Positions 1-9,961 are shown, counted from the stretch's first letter. The stretch is 64,000 nt of DNA from Muricomes intestini (GCF_004346165.1 NZ_SLZZ01000005.1:1-64000); one strand, 5' to 3'. Translations and numbers: made by a program. The notes: a model not told the origin generated them from the letters alone.

Positions 1-79
1 CAATGACAGAGTCCCGTGGGTGCAGGATATAGACCATTTCTTCAAAATGGTCACGGAAAATAGTTTGTAATATATTCAT
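1..79 (-). CDS. IS91-like transposase, N-terminal fragment cut by window edge
   Basis: Reading the minus strand from the ATG at 77-79 gives an open frame running off the window start. It begins MNILQTIFRDHFEEM and continues VYILHPRDSVI. This resembles the first residues of the zinc-ribbon Y2-type (IS91/IS801-like) transposases common in Clostridia. Only 26 residues are visible, so no catalytic motif can be checked. The call is from memory of the family start and is an inference. It would make the left edge of the window a transposon end, which fits the broken genes just downstream. Confidence 0.5.
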   Translation of the reverse strand, partial: MNILQTIFRDHFEEMVYILHPRDSVI

Positions 80-150
80 AAGGTTATTATAAAGGGAAAA
101 GGTACAAAAGAAAAGCCCTAACCCCTCAAGATTGAGGGGCAGGGGAGTTG

Positions 151-170
151 AAGTGCCAAAGGCACTTTTT
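151..170. terminator. Hairpin with T-run between transposase fragment and aldolase
   Basis: AAGTGCC-AAA-GGCACTT is a perfect 7-bp stem with a 3-nt loop followed by TTT. A second small hairpin, CCCCTC/GAGGGG, lies just before it at 122-139. The pair may be the end structure of the neighbouring insertion sequence or a terminator. The remainder of 171-376 is AT-rich and holds no gene; I saw no convincing promoter there. Confidence 0.45.
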
Positions 171-376
171 CATACAATTTGGATATGGGCTGTCTATTAT
201 CTACAAAAAATAAAAAATAAATTTATATAAAGGGTAAAAACAGCTAATTTTATTTGCTTTTATAAATGACATTATCGAGATAGGATTCTCAATTGATATA
301 GCTGTTCCCTTTTTGTAAAATTTATTACAACGACATAGTTAACTGGTTTAAATTCAAAGAAAAGAGGGACTAATTA

Positions 377-1171
377 ATGAAAGAGAACAAATTACGCAAT
401 ATGCTGGTAAATGGTCAGGCTACGGTTGGAACAAGAATCTGGAGTACTTGGCCGACATTGACAGAAGCTTGCGCATCAACTGGAAGTTTTGATTATATTG
501 AATTCGTTGCAGAGTATGTACCGTACGATCTACATAGCCTGGAGAATCTGGCCAGGGCATGTGAGTTACATAACATCTCGTCGATGATTAAGGTTGATTT
601 GCAAAACCGTTTCTATGTTGCACAGAAAGCTATGGCAGCTGGTTTTCAATCAGTTTTATTCACTGACCACAAGACAGCGGAAGAAGTGGCAGAATCACTC
701 CACATTGTTAGTCCTGACTGCCCGGAAAGCGGGGGGCGTTTCGGGTATCCTAATAACCGCTGGGTGGGCTTTCAGCCCAACAATCCACAGATGAAGTATG
801 CAGCGATGGTGAAGGGTACGGTTAAGGCCTTCATGATAGAAAAAGCTGAAACGATGGACAGCATTGAAGAAATCTGTTCTATTGATGGTGTTGATATGGT
901 TCAGTTTGGTCCGTCTGACTATAGTATGAGCAAGGGCTGGAACCTCAAAGATCATCGTGATGAAATACGTAAAGCAGAAGAAAAGATGATTCAGGTGGCA
1001 TTGGAGCATGGCGTGGCACCGCGCTGTGAGATTGATACCATAGAGCAGGCAGAATATTATAAGAGCCTTGGGGTCAAGCATTTTTGTGTCGGTGATGAGT
1101 TTAGAAATCAGATGGCATATTGGAATGGGCCCGCAAAACAGGTCAAGGAACTAGCAGAAGGTTTGAAATAA
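377..1171 (+). CDS. HpcH/HpaI aldolase/citrate lyase family protein
   Basis: This 264-residue protein matches the class II pyruvate aldolase family (HpcH/HpaI, also 2-dehydro-3-deoxyglucarate aldolase), which cleaves or forms bonds between pyruvate and aldehydes in a metal-dependent TIM barrel. Family-like elements are the N-terminal stretch ending in GTRIW, DYIEFVAEY early in the barrel, and a late segment VDMVQFGPSDYSMSKGW that corresponds to the conserved phosphate/pyruvate-binding loop. AGAGGGAC precedes the ATG. A 2-hydroxyacid dehydrogenase begins 9 bases downstream, so the two probably formed a sugar-acid or hydroxyacid operon. The dehydrogenase is now broken, so the pathway may be inactive. 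The substrate is not predictable. Confidence 0.8.
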   Translation: MKENKLRNMLVNGQATVGTRIWSTWPTLTEACASTGSFDYIEFVAEYVPYDLHSLENLARACELHNISSMIKVDLQNRFYVAQKAMAAGFQSVLFTDHKTAEEVAESLHIVSPDCPESGGRFGYPNNRWVGFQPNNPQMKYAAMVKGTVKAFMIEKAETMDSIEEICSIDGVDMVQFGPSDYSMSKGWNLKDHRDEIRKAEEKMIQVALEHGVAPRCEIDTIEQAEYYKSLGVKHFCVGDEFRNQMAYWNGPAKQVKELAEGLK

Positions 1172-1180
1172 GGGGGAAGT

Positions 1181-1789
1181 TTGATGAAAAAAATATTAAT
1201 TACTCAGCCGGTGCCTGTGGAATGCCTTGAATCTTATGAAGGCAGATATGAATTTACTGTACCGGAAAAACCATACACCTATGATGAAGTACTTGAGCAA
1301 ATAGCTGATTACGATGCATACTTTATTATTAATAACAAGGGTGATAAACAGGTAATTGATAGCGGCATTAAGTTAAGGGCGGTTGCCAATCTGGGGGGTG
1401 GATATGACAATATTGATTGGAAATACGCAACAGAAAAGGGTATTGCGGTGGTTAACACCCCAACTCAGGTTACGGATGCTACAGCAGAGATGGCTACAAC
1501 TTTAATTGCCGCGACGATGCGGGGAGTAGCCAGATACGATAAAGAGATACGCCGGGGCATCTGGAATTCACCGGTCTTTTCTGATCTTAATTCGGAGCTG
1601 ACCAGGAGAACTTTGGGAATCCTTGGCTTTATTTTACTTTTGATTTATGGATTGTTCTTCACAAGACTAATTGTAACGGTTCGTTTTCGCATAGAAAACA
1701 ATATATTATGCCGATCAACAAAGCTTATGAAGAATGTTTTGAAAACATGGCTGAATTTAAAAAAGAGGATAATTTTAAACGGTGCTTGA
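1181..1789 (+). pseudogene. D-isomer-specific 2-hydroxyacid dehydrogenase, truncated
   Basis: Codons 1 to about 149 match the substrate domain and start of the NAD domain of D-2-hydroxyacid (glycerate/lactate-type) dehydrogenases: AVANLGGGYDNID, then GIAVVNTPTQVTDATAEM, then LGILGF. Similarity stops exactly where the GxGxxG dinucleotide loop should follow, near base 1630. The remaining 50 or so codons are unrelated, hydrophobic then basic. The catalytic Arg, Glu and His region is missing, so the protein cannot be an active dehydrogenase. The abrupt junction points to a deletion or recombination that fused the 5' part to foreign sequence. It sits 9 bases after the aldolase. Confidence 0.75.
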
Positions 1790-1967
1790 AGAAACTAGAC
1801 TTGTCCAATGTGATTGAAGCGAGCGTGCTAAAACGATTATGCAGAGGAATAAAGAAAATGGATATATTTTGCACCAGTATAAAAGTTATCGCTATTATAA
1901 AGAAAACCCTTCATTGACAGCATGGGAAGCTATCCAAGTGATATTAAAGGATTGCGAGCTGATTTAA
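1700..1967 (+). pseudogene. Unidentified decayed coding remnant, frameshifted
   Basis: Two frames together look protein-like. The first begins at the ATG at 1708 and reads YEECFENMAEFKKEDNF, then LKKLDLSNVIEAS. Near base 1830-1840 the plausible reading shifts to another frame giving NGYILHQYKSYRYYKENPSL and ending TAWEAIQVILKDCELI at the TAA at 1965-1967. Each alone is short. I do not recognise the family. It lies between a truncated dehydrogenase and a VOC scrap, consistent with a graveyard of partial genes. Confidence 0.35.
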
Positions 1968-1994
1968 TACAAAAATAGTTAGCATTTTACATAG

Positions 1995-2156
1995 CCAGAT
2001 GATTTTAAAGTTTCGGATGTTGCAGCGGCAGTTGAATATGCCCAATCTCTTGGTGCTGTTAAAGCGACATCACAAGTTGGGGGCAGCGAGTTTGTCACTA
2101 TGATAGACCCTTCCGGACATCCCTTTTGTCTTTGTGCTAAAGATAATATTGCTTGA
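1995..2156 (+). pseudogene. VOC/glyoxalase-family C-terminal remnant
   Basis: A 53-codon open stretch with no start and a stop in frame just upstream (1992-1994) ends in TMIDPSGHPFCLC and a short tail. The DPxGHPFCL pattern is the typical last beta strand of vicinal-oxygen-chelate (glyoxalase/bleomycin resistance) proteins. Only the C-terminal third survives, so it is a non-functional fragment. No partner start domain is seen upstream. Confidence 0.6.
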
Positions 2157-2487
2157 GGATACAAATTCTATTTTTGCAGTAGCCGGAGCGGATAGCACAA
2201 ATGCCTGCATGCAGCTAGATTATACCTGCCCTATATTCCTTTTCCAAGATGTCGCATAGATTCCCGTTCTTTGAAGAATCCTATATCCCACAGAATAAAT
2301 CCCAGCTGAAGAATCGCCACTCATAACAGAGGGCGATTTTTTGCTCTTCAGATAAAAAAATGTTTACTGCGAATGGCCAAAAAGAACTTGCTTATATAGA
2401 GAACAACCTATAGAATTAAAGATAGTGTAGATGCATAGCATTTATCAGGTAACCGGTAATTATTTCAAATCATTGAGGAGGAAGAGG
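2157..2487. other. Gene-free stretch ahead of the purine permease
   Basis: After the VOC remnant there is no credible gene until the permease start at 2488. The stretch holds a terminator-like hairpin (2312-2343) and AT-rich sequence. I looked for a purine-riboswitch core, which often precedes such permeases, and did not find one. An in-frame ATG at 2431 lacks a ribosome binding site and is not used here. Confidence 0.5.
2312..2343 (+). terminator. Hairpin terminator
   Basis: AATCGCC at 2312-2318 pairs perfectly with GGCGATT at 2332-2338 across a 13-base loop and is followed by a run of T to about 2342. It would insulate the purine permease from the decayed region upstream. Confidence 0.6.
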
Positions 2488-3882
2488 ATGGAAACAAAGG
2501 GAAAAGGGGGATTTTTAGAGAGAGTATTTCATTTATCGGAACACCACACAGATGTAAAAACAGAGGTTATGGCCGGATTTACTACGTTCATGACTATGGC
2601 CTATATTCTGGCAGTTAATCCCAGTATTTTGAGTGCCACAGGGATGGACAGCGGAGCTGTATTCACAGCAACTGCCCTTGCATCATTTATTGCCACGCTT
2701 TTAATGGCGGGACTGTCTAATTACCCCTTTGCGCTGGCACCCGGGATGGGGCTTAATGCATATTTTGCGTATACTGTTGTACTCAATATGGGCTACACCT
2801 GGCAGATGGCCCTGGCGGCTGTATTTATTGAGGGGCTCATTTTTATCGCACTTTCCCTGACTAAGGTCCGGGAAGGAATATTCAATGCAATCCCTATGAA
2901 TTTAAAACATGCAGTATCTGTTGGCATCGGGCTGTTTATTGCATTCCTTGGGCTTCAGAATGCAAAAATCGTTGTAGACGGAGAAACTCTTGTATCCGTG
3001 TTTTCTTTTAAGGATTCTTTGGCAGATGGCTCCTTTCACACCGTTGGGATTACTGTATTGCTGGCAATCATAGGCATTCTGATTACCTCAGTGCTGGTAG
3101 TGAAGAACGTGAAAGGAAATATCTTGTGGGGAATTATTATTACGTGGATTTTAGGTATGCTTTGCCAGGCCGCCGGTCTATACCAGCCGAACCCGGAGTT
3201 GGGAATGTACAGTGTATTTCCTGATTTTTCAGCAGGCTTTGGCATTCCAGATATGAGTTTCACCTTTTTTAAATTGGATTTTAGTAAGGTACTTTCTCTG
3301 GATTTCATAGTTGTTATGTTTGCATTTTTATTTGTTGATATGTTTGATACATTGGGGACCCTGATTGGTGTGGCATCCAAAGCTGATATGCTGGATAAAG
3401 ACGGCAAGCTTCCACGGATAAAGGGCGCGCTGCTGGCAGATGCTGTCGGAACATCTGTGGGGGCACTGCTGGGTACATCAACCACCACCACTTTTGTGGA
3501 AAGTGCTGCAGGTGTTGCAGAAGGCGGAAGAACCGGATTAACGTCAGTGGTTACAGCTATCCTGTTTGGTTTATCTCTGTTTTTATCCCCATTTTTCCTG
3601 GCGATTCCAAGCTTTGCAACGGCTCCTGCCCTAGTAGTGGTAGGTTTTCTGATGCTCACTTCTGTCACCAAGATTGACTTTACAGACTATACAGAGGCAA
3701 TTCCAAGTTATATTACGATTATCGCGATGCCTTTTATGTACAGCATTTCAGAGGGAATTTCTATGGGGATTATTTCTTATGTAATAATCAATCTGGCAAC
3801 GGGCAATGCAAAGAAAAAGAAAATCAGCGTTATCATGTATATTTTAGCGGTATTGTTTATATTGAAATATATATTGATATAA
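2488..3882 (+). CDS. NCS2-family purine (adenine/guanine/hypoxanthine) permease, AzgA/PbuG type
   Basis: This 464-residue polytopic membrane protein matches AzgA/PbuG-type purine:proton symporters. Signature segments are TTFMTMAYILAVNPSIL near the N-terminus, YPFALAPGMGLNAYF, DMFDTLGTLIGVA and GTSTTTTFVESAAGVAEGGR. The last is the family's substrate-loop region. The start chosen is the ATG at 2488 because GAGGAG lies 7 bases upstream; an earlier in-frame ATG at 2431 would add 19 unconserved residues without a ribosome binding site. Adenine deaminase follows 75 bases later, so adenine is the likely main substrate, though guanine or hypoxanthine cannot be excluded. A family C repeat sits between the two genes. 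Confidence 0.88.
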   Translation: METKGKGGFLERVFHLSEHHTDVKTEVMAGFTTFMTMAYILAVNPSILSATGMDSGAVFTATALASFIATLLMAGLSNYPFALAPGMGLNAYFAYTVVLNMGYTWQMALAAVFIEGLIFIALSLTKVREGIFNAIPMNLKHAVSVGIGLFIAFLGLQNAKIVVDGETLVSVFSFKDSLADGSFHTVGITVLLAIIGILITSVLVVKNVKGNILWGIIITWILGMLCQAAGLYQPNPELGMYSVFPDFSAGFGIPDMSFTFFKLDFSKVLSLDFIVVMFAFLFVDMFDTLGTLIGVASKADMLDKDGKLPRIKGALLADAVGTSVGALLGTSTTTTFVESAAGVAEGGRTGLTSVVTAILFGLSLFLSPFFLAIPSFATAPALVVVGFLMLTSVTKIDFTDYTEAIPSYITIIAMPFMYSISEGISMGIISYVIINLATGNAKKKKISVIMYILAVLFILKYILI

Positions 3883-3890
3883 TGTAACTA

Positions 3891-3942
3891 GTCAAATGGA
3901 AATGCAAGCATTTCCGCTTGGCTTGTTGCCCGCGGGAATAAA
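3891..3942 (+). repeat. Family C palindromic repeat, partial copy C1
   Basis: GGAAATGCAAGCATTTCC is a perfect dyad followed by GCTTGGCTTGTTGCCCGCGG. The same sequence occurs near 10008-10096 (opposite strand) and 59040-59097. This copy lacks the left GGGTCAAAGACCCC portion seen in the 59-kb copy. It lies between the purine permease and adenine deaminase, a few bases before the deaminase ribosome binding site. Confidence 0.75.
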
Positions 3943-3957
3943 ATAAGGAGGCTGTGT

Positions 3958-5652
3958 ATGAGCAAAAGTATAATTCGGGCGGCTAAAGGGGACATACCTG
4001 CGGACCTGGTACTAAAAAATGGCAAGGTGCTAAATGTATTTACTGAGGAGATATATGCTGCGGATGTGGCCATCACAGGGAATACTATTGTGGGGGTCGG
4101 GAATTACAAAGGAGAGCAAGAGATTGACTGCACAGGAAAATATATAGTCCCGGGCTTCATTGATGCACACGTTCATATTGAATCGTCTATGGTGACACCG
4201 TTGGAGTTTTCAAAGCATATCGTACGTACCGGAACTACAGGAATTATTGCAGACCCTCATGAGATTGTGAATGTAAACGGGAAGAAGGGGCTGGATTTTA
4301 TTTTAGATGCATCGGAAGATGTACCGGTAAATACATATGTTATGATACCTTCCTCGGTTCCGGCCACTGAAATTGACACCAATGGTGCAGGGAAATTTCT
4401 GGCGGAAGACATGCTGCCCTATAAAGCAAACCCAAGGGTGCTTGGGCTCGGGGAGATGATGCGTTTTGTTGACGTACTTAATGAGCAGAGGGAAACGCTG
4501 GATAAGCTGGAAGCATTTTCTGATATGATCATAGATGGGCATGCGCCGGGCATAACAGGGAAAGATGTGCAGGCCTACCGTGCTGCAGGTGTCATGGATG
4601 ACCATGAATGTGCAACAGCAGAAGAGGGACTGGAAAAGCTGCGCGCTGGTTTTTGTATTCTTGTGCGGGAAGGAAGCGGTGCAAGAAATCTGGAGAGCCT
4701 CCTGAAAGGATTTCTGGAGGCCGGAGTATCGCTGGAGCAATGCATGTTTTGCACGGATGACAAGCATTTGGAAGATATTGAAAAAGAGGGACATATTAAT
4801 GCGTGTATCCGCAAGGCGATTGCGATTGGGGTTCCTGCTGTGAAAGCGTACAAAATGGCATCCTTTAATGCGGCAAGGGCTTATCAAATAAATAATGCCG
4901 GGGCTATAGGCCCGGGGCGGCTGGCAGACATAGTTGTTGTCGGCGATTTGAGCAAAGCTGAACCAAGCTTTGTGATTAAGGGCGGGAAAATTGTTGATGA
5001 AGAATGGCTTGAGTCTTTTCACTATGAGTTAAAAGATGAATCACTATTAAAAACAGTAAAAGTAGGAAACCTTAACCAGAAAGACCTGGCTTTGGCCCAA
5101 AAGGAAGTCAATCATGTGATAGAATTGGTGCCGAATCAATTATTGACACTGCATAAAGAAGAAAGGATCCCGGGAAAAAACGGGGAGTTTGTACCTAATT
5201 CTGAATATGCAAAACTGGTTGTGGCCGAACGGCATGGAAAGAATGGGAAAGTAGGTGTTTGCCCGATAAAAGGATATGGAATTAAAAATGGGGCAGTGGC
5301 AACGACCGTTTCTCATGATTCACATAATATCATTGCGGTGGGTGATAATGATAATGATATTTTACGTGCAATTAATGAACTAAAGGAAATTCAAGGCGGA
5401 TACGTAATTGCTTCCGGCAATCATATTGTCGATGAGCTGCCTCTTACTATAGGGGGGCTTATGAGTCTGGACAAAGCTGCCAACGTACAGAAGAAAACAA
5501 GTAGGATGGTGCAGGCAGCAAGAAATATGGGGGTGCAGGAAGGGGTAGATCCTTTTATCACCCTGTCCTTTATGGCACTTACTGTAATTCCAGAGCTTCG
5601 ATTGACGGAAGCAGGGATTTTTGATGTCAGCAACATGAAGTTTCTGCAGTAA
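3958..5652 (+). CDS. ade: Adenine deaminase
   Basis: This 564-residue protein deaminates adenine to hypoxanthine and ammonia in purine salvage. It is a full-length AdeC-type amidohydrolase: N-terminal beta strands, then the metal-binding FIDAHVHIESSM with His71 and His73, ADPHEIVNV, HAPGITG, DDHECAT and the C-terminal adenine deaminase domain (VSHDSHNIIAVGDND). AAGGAGG lies 6 bases before the ATG. With the upstream permease it forms an adenine import and conversion unit. A strong hairpin terminator follows at 5707-5746. Confidence 0.95.
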   Translation: MSKSIIRAAKGDIPADLVLKNGKVLNVFTEEIYAADVAITGNTIVGVGNYKGEQEIDCTGKYIVPGFIDAHVHIESSMVTPLEFSKHIVRTGTTGIIADPHEIVNVNGKKGLDFILDASEDVPVNTYVMIPSSVPATEIDTNGAGKFLAEDMLPYKANPRVLGLGEMMRFVDVLNEQRETLDKLEAFSDMIIDGHAPGITGKDVQAYRAAGVMDDHECATAEEGLEKLRAGFCILVREGSGARNLESLLKGFLEAGVSLEQCMFCTDDKHLEDIEKEGHINACIRKAIAIGVPAVKAYKMASFNAARAYQINNAGAIGPGRLADIVVVGDLSKAEPSFVIKGGKIVDEEWLESFHYELKDESLLKTVKVGNLNQKDLALAQKEVNHVIELVPNQLLTLHKEERIPGKNGEFVPNSEYAKLVVAERHGKNGKVGVCPIKGYGIKNGAVATTVSHDSHNIIAVGDNDNDILRAINELKEIQGGYVIASGNHIVDELPLTIGGLMSLDKAANVQKKTSRMVQAARNMGVQEGVDPFITLSFMALTVIPELRLTEAGIFDVSNMKFLQ

Positions 5653-5706
5653 TGTCAGGAGTTTAAGTTATGACGATTTAATAAAATACAATAACACTTT
5701 ACAAAG

Positions 5707-5746
5707 CCAGGTGATTTTCAAACCCGAAAAATCATCTGGTTTCTTT
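5707..5746 (+). terminator. Terminator after adenine deaminase
   Basis: CCAGGTGATTTT at 5707-5718 pairs with AAAATCATCTGG at 5728-5739 with one G-U pair. The stem is followed by TTTCTTTT. It ends the permease-deaminase unit and separates it from the SOS-type promoter downstream. Confidence 0.8.
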
Positions 5747-5766
5747 TACCATATACAACTTATTTG

Positions 5767-5795
5767 TTGAAAAAGAACATATGTTCTGTTACAAT
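5767..5795 (+). promoter_or_regulatory. Sigma-A promoter of the Y-family polymerase operon
   Basis: TTGAAA (5767-5772) and TACAAT (5790-5795) are separated by exactly 17 bases. A LexA-type box lies inside the spacer, as expected for a repressible SOS promoter. The predicted start is about 95 bases before the polymerase ATG. Confidence 0.7.
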
Positions 5796-5813
5796 AAACA
5801 AGAACAAACGTTT
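5775..5813. promoter_or_regulatory. Two LexA (SOS) boxes
   Basis: GAACATATGTTC at 5775-5786 fits the Gram-positive LexA consensus GAAC-N4-GTTC exactly and is a full palindrome in the promoter spacer. A second weaker match, GAACAAACGTTT, is at 5802-5813 near the predicted transcription start. The downstream genes (UvrX-like polymerase and YolD) are classic SOS genes in Firmicutes, which supports the reading. Binding itself is inferred. Confidence 0.75.
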
Positions 5814-5898
5814 GAACAATTATGGGCATTCATACTAGGATAAATGGAAAAGCAAAGACAATAGTTACATAATTTTAACGGAAAGTGAGGCGGTGCAG

Positions 5899-7167
5899 AT
5901 GCCCGGTAATCGTATTTATGCATGTATTGATTTAAAGTCTTTTTACGCTTCGGTGGAATGCGTAAAGCGGGGTCTGGATCCTATGACGGCAAACCTTGTT
6001 GTGGCTGATCCGGAGCGCTCCGAAAAGACGATTTGCCTGGCTGTTTCACCGGCTATGAAAGCTCTCGGCGTACCGGGCAGATGCAGAGTTTTTGAGATTC
6101 CTGACAATATTGATTATATTATGGCTCCGCCGAGAATGCAGCTCTATATAGACTGCTCCGCTGAAATCTATTCTATTTACCTAAAATATATAGCAAAAGA
6201 AGATATACATGTTTATTCTATCGACGAGGTTTTTATGGATGTAACGGATTACCTTAAGATGTACCGGGTAACAGCAAAAGAGCTGTGTATAAAAATTATG
6301 CAGGACATTCTGAATATAATAGGTATAACAGCAACCTGTGGAATCGGAACAAATCTATATCTGGCAAAGATTGCATTGGATATTACAGCCAAGCATGTGG
6401 AGGATCACATTGGCATTCTGGACGAGGAATCATATCAAAGAACTTTGTGGAGGCATAAGCCCCTCATAGACTTTTGGCGTATTGGCCCCGGAATTTGCAG
6501 CAGGCTGGAAAGGATAGGAATTACAACTATGGGCGAGATTGCGAATGGCGATGAGGCAATGCTATACCATTTGTTCGGAATAGACGCAGAACTGCTGATT
6601 GATCATGCATGGGGGAGGGAGACGGCCACAATAGCAGATATTAAAGCCTATAGACCCAAATCCAATTCCATATCCAGCGGGCAGGTGTTAAGCCATGATT
6701 ATAATTTTGATGAGGGCAGACTGATTGTAAAGGAAATGGCGGATTTGCTTTCTCTGGATCTGGTGGATAAAGGACTGGTGACAGATTCCATTACGCTCCA
6801 TGTGAGATATGGCAGCAGGATTGAAAGAAAAGCTGCACATGGAACTACCCGGATGACTGTCACTACGAGTTCTGCAAGGCAGATTACTGCATACACCATG
6901 AAGCTATATGATCAGATTGTGGGCAGACATATGTTTATCCGCAGGGTCAGTCTTACATTTAATAATGTGATAGATGAAATGTATCAGCAATACGATCTGT
7001 TTACGGACCCGGAGGAATTGGAAAAGGAACACCGTATGCAAAAGGCGGTGCTGGATATTAAGAATAAATATGGCAAGAATGCTATTTTGAAGGGGATGGA
7101 CTTACAAGCCGGGGCAACAACGATAGAAAGAAATTGCCAGATTGGGGGACATAAAAGTGGTATCTAA
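5899..7167 (+). CDS. Y-family DNA polymerase, UvrX/UmuC type
   Basis: This translesion DNA polymerase has about 422 residues. The palm carries DLKSFYASVE near residue 11, contributing a metal-binding Asp, and YSIDEVFMDV with the second acidic pair. TCGIGTNLYLAKIA and the little-finger region follow. The sequence resembles the Bacillus UvrX/YqjW group more than DinB. The ATG at 5899 is preferred: AGTGAGG lies 8 bases upstream, whereas a GTG at 5893 is too close to it. A YolD gene overlaps its 3' end, the usual partner of this polymerase type. SOS control is indicated by the LexA boxes. Confidence 0.9.
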   Translation: MPGNRIYACIDLKSFYASVECVKRGLDPMTANLVVADPERSEKTICLAVSPAMKALGVPGRCRVFEIPDNIDYIMAPPRMQLYIDCSAEIYSIYLKYIAKEDIHVYSIDEVFMDVTDYLKMYRVTAKELCIKIMQDILNIIGITATCGIGTNLYLAKIALDITAKHVEDHIGILDEESYQRTLWRHKPLIDFWRIGPGICSRLERIGITTMGEIANGDEAMLYHLFGIDAELLIDHAWGRETATIADIKAYRPKSNSISSGQVLSHDYNFDEGRLIVKEMADLLSLDLVDKGLVTDSITLHVRYGSRIERKAAHGTTRMTVTTSSARQITAYTMKLYDQIVGRHMFIRRVSLTFNNVIDEMYQQYDLFTDPEELEKEHRMQKAVLDIKNKYGKNAILKGMDLQAGATTIERNCQIGGHKSGI

Positions 7168-7477
7168 AATGAATAGAGAGGAGAGAGCAAAGCAGTTTAT
7201 GCCCTTTGCAGCACTAAAAGGATATCCGGAGGCCTTGAGAAAAAAAGAAAAAGTTGTAGTACCTAAAAAGGAACTTTCTGAAGAGTATCAGGAGGAATTG
7301 GAGCGAAAACTCAGACAGGTATATAAAAATGATATAATAACGGCAATATATTTTTCTGATCATGAGTACTTAAGAAAGACCGGGATGGTGTCCAGAATTG
7401 ATGAGACAGCCGGAGTACTTAAGATTGTGAATACAAAAATTCCGTTTGAGAATTTGTATAAGCTTATCAAAGATTAG
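7157..7477 (+). CDS. YolD-like protein
   Basis: This small protein of about 106 residues opens with the YolD hallmark MNREERAKQFMPFAALKGY. YolD-like proteins are regularly encoded next to UvrX-type polymerases in Firmicutes and are thought to assist or control them, perhaps like UmuD, although the mechanism is not established. The start is taken as GTG at 7157, 8 bases after GGGGG; an ATG at 7169 is equally possible. Its start overlaps the polymerase stop by 11 bases, suggesting coupled translation. A bidirectional hairpin at 7515 ends the unit. Confidence 0.85.
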   Translation: MVSKMNREERAKQFMPFAALKGYPEALRKKEKVVVPKKELSEEYQEELERKLRQVYKNDIITAIYFSDHEYLRKTGMVSRIDETAGVLKIVNTKIPFENLYKLIKD

Positions 7478-7514
7478 TGACAGGTTCTTACCGGAGATAA
7501 GAAGGGAGGCATAA

Positions 7515-7548
7515 GAGACTGTATCCTCTCAAGGATACAGTCTCCTTT
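7515..7548. terminator. Bidirectional terminator between yolD and yitT
   Basis: GAGACTGTATCCT at 7515-7527 pairs perfectly with AGGATACAGTCTC at 7532-7544 around a 4-base loop. It serves the convergent genes on both sides. The last codons and the stop of the minus-strand YitT gene lie inside this hairpin, so its final residues RLYP are encoded by the terminator. Confidence 0.75.
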
Positions 7549-8425
7549 CAAAGTTGCCGGCTACAGAGCAGCCTTCTGTAAAAATCATAAATGCGTTAGG
7601 GTCTATGCTCCGGACAATCCTTTTCAATTGGCTGACTTCGTATTTTGAAATTACTACGAGCAAAATATAAGAGGTTTCGTTGGTGTAAGCCCCTGCACCG
7701 TCCCAGTTGGTAACCCCTCTGCCGGTCTGCTCAATAATGGCCCTGGAGATGCCTAGCTTTTTCGTGAAGATCATAACACTCATATTGATATTCTGGATAT
7801 GCACACGGTCACATGCGATAGAGTAAATTACGCCATAAATAAGAGAGTAAATTGCAATCTCAACATTAAACACCATGAGGCAGATACCATATACAAAAAT
7901 GTTAATGATGATTCCTATTTTGCCCACACTGAAGCCTGGAAATTTTTTGGAAAAATAGATACCAAGGATATCCTGGCCGCCGCCGGAGCTGCCGCCTCTT
8001 AAAACCATGCCTGATCCGGTTCCCGCGATAATTCCGCCGATAACACAGGCAGTCAGATAGTCATCGATGATGGGCGTTGAGGGAATCGGGAGCAAGGTAA
8101 GTGCTACAGTCTGGATAATAATAGTTATAATGGAACGGGTAAAGAAAACCTTTCCCATTTTGCTCCATGCCATGTAAACCAGAGGCACGTTGAGTAACAG
8201 GTATACGATACCCGCAATATCTGTCTGCCCGAAAGAAAAGGGAACCAGTCTTATGATGAGAGTACGGATCAACTGGGCTATACCCATAAAGCCTCCGTTA
8301 TATAATGAAAGTGGGGTAATGAAAACATTCAGTCCAAAAGCGAACATGACGGCACCAAGTGTCATGTTGCCGGTGCTGTATAGACGCTGCTTCTGCGGCG
8401 CACTTAAAGAATTAAAGGATACCAT
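7529..8425 (-). CDS. YitT family membrane protein
   Basis: This 298-residue protein has about six N-terminal membrane segments (YitT/DUF161) and a soluble C-terminal DUF2179 domain. Recognisable parts are LGAVMFAFGLNVFITP, NGGFMGIAQLI, VLRGGSSGGGQDILG and the C-terminal RSIDPNAFMIFTE. The family is widespread in Firmicutes; a precise transport function is not established. The ATG has a G-rich ribosome binding site (GGGGGGG on the minus strand) about 8 bases upstream, and a TTGTAA/TAAAAT promoter is visible. It is transcribed away from enolase. Confidence 0.85.
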   Translation of the reverse strand: MVSFNSLSAPQKQRLYSTGNMTLGAVMFAFGLNVFITPLSLYNGGFMGIAQLIRTLIIRLVPFSFGQTDIAGIVYLLLNVPLVYMAWSKMGKVFFTRSIITIIIQTVALTLLPIPSTPIIDDYLTACVIGGIIAGTGSGMVLRGGSSGGGQDILGIYFSKKFPGFSVGKIGIIINIFVYGICLMVFNVEIAIYSLIYGVIYSIACDRVHIQNINMSVMIFTKKLGISRAIIEQTGRGVTNWDGAGAYTNETSYILLVVISKYEVSQLKRIVRSIDPNAFMIFTEGCSVAGNFERRLYP

Positions 8426-8473
8426 GGTAAAAGCCCCCCCTTATTGTGGTAATAATCTATTAGATGTCACTAT

Positions 8474-8502
8474 ATTTTAGCACTTTGATTTACCCATTAC
8501 AA
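8474..8502 (-). promoter_or_regulatory. Promoter of yitT
   Basis: On the minus strand TTGTAA (8497-8502) and TAAAAT (8474-8479) are separated by 17 bases, a good sigma-A arrangement about 50 bases ahead of the YitT start. It is back to back with the enolase promoter. Confidence 0.6.
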
Positions 8503-8519
8503 GATTATCATTAAAATAG

Positions 8520-8547
8520 TTTACATCTGATATTTTCATGCTATAAT
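8520..8547 (+). promoter_or_regulatory. Promoter of enolase
   Basis: TTTACA (8520-8525) and a perfect TATAAT (8542-8547) are separated by 16 bases. The leader is about 80 bases long and contains no obvious riboswitch. Confidence 0.7.
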
Positions 8548-8606
8548 GCAGTTATAAGCAGATAAACTCAATTACATGGATACCGATTTGTCTTATTTTA
8601 ACTTGA

Positions 8607-9932
<1,326 letters not shown>

Positions 9933-9961
9933 AGACGTTATGCAAAACTTTAAACAAAGGC

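Noticed and set aside
2344-2487. Purine riboswitch before the purine permease
   Set aside because: I looked for the conserved core and its pairing and did not find it; a covariance search would settle it.
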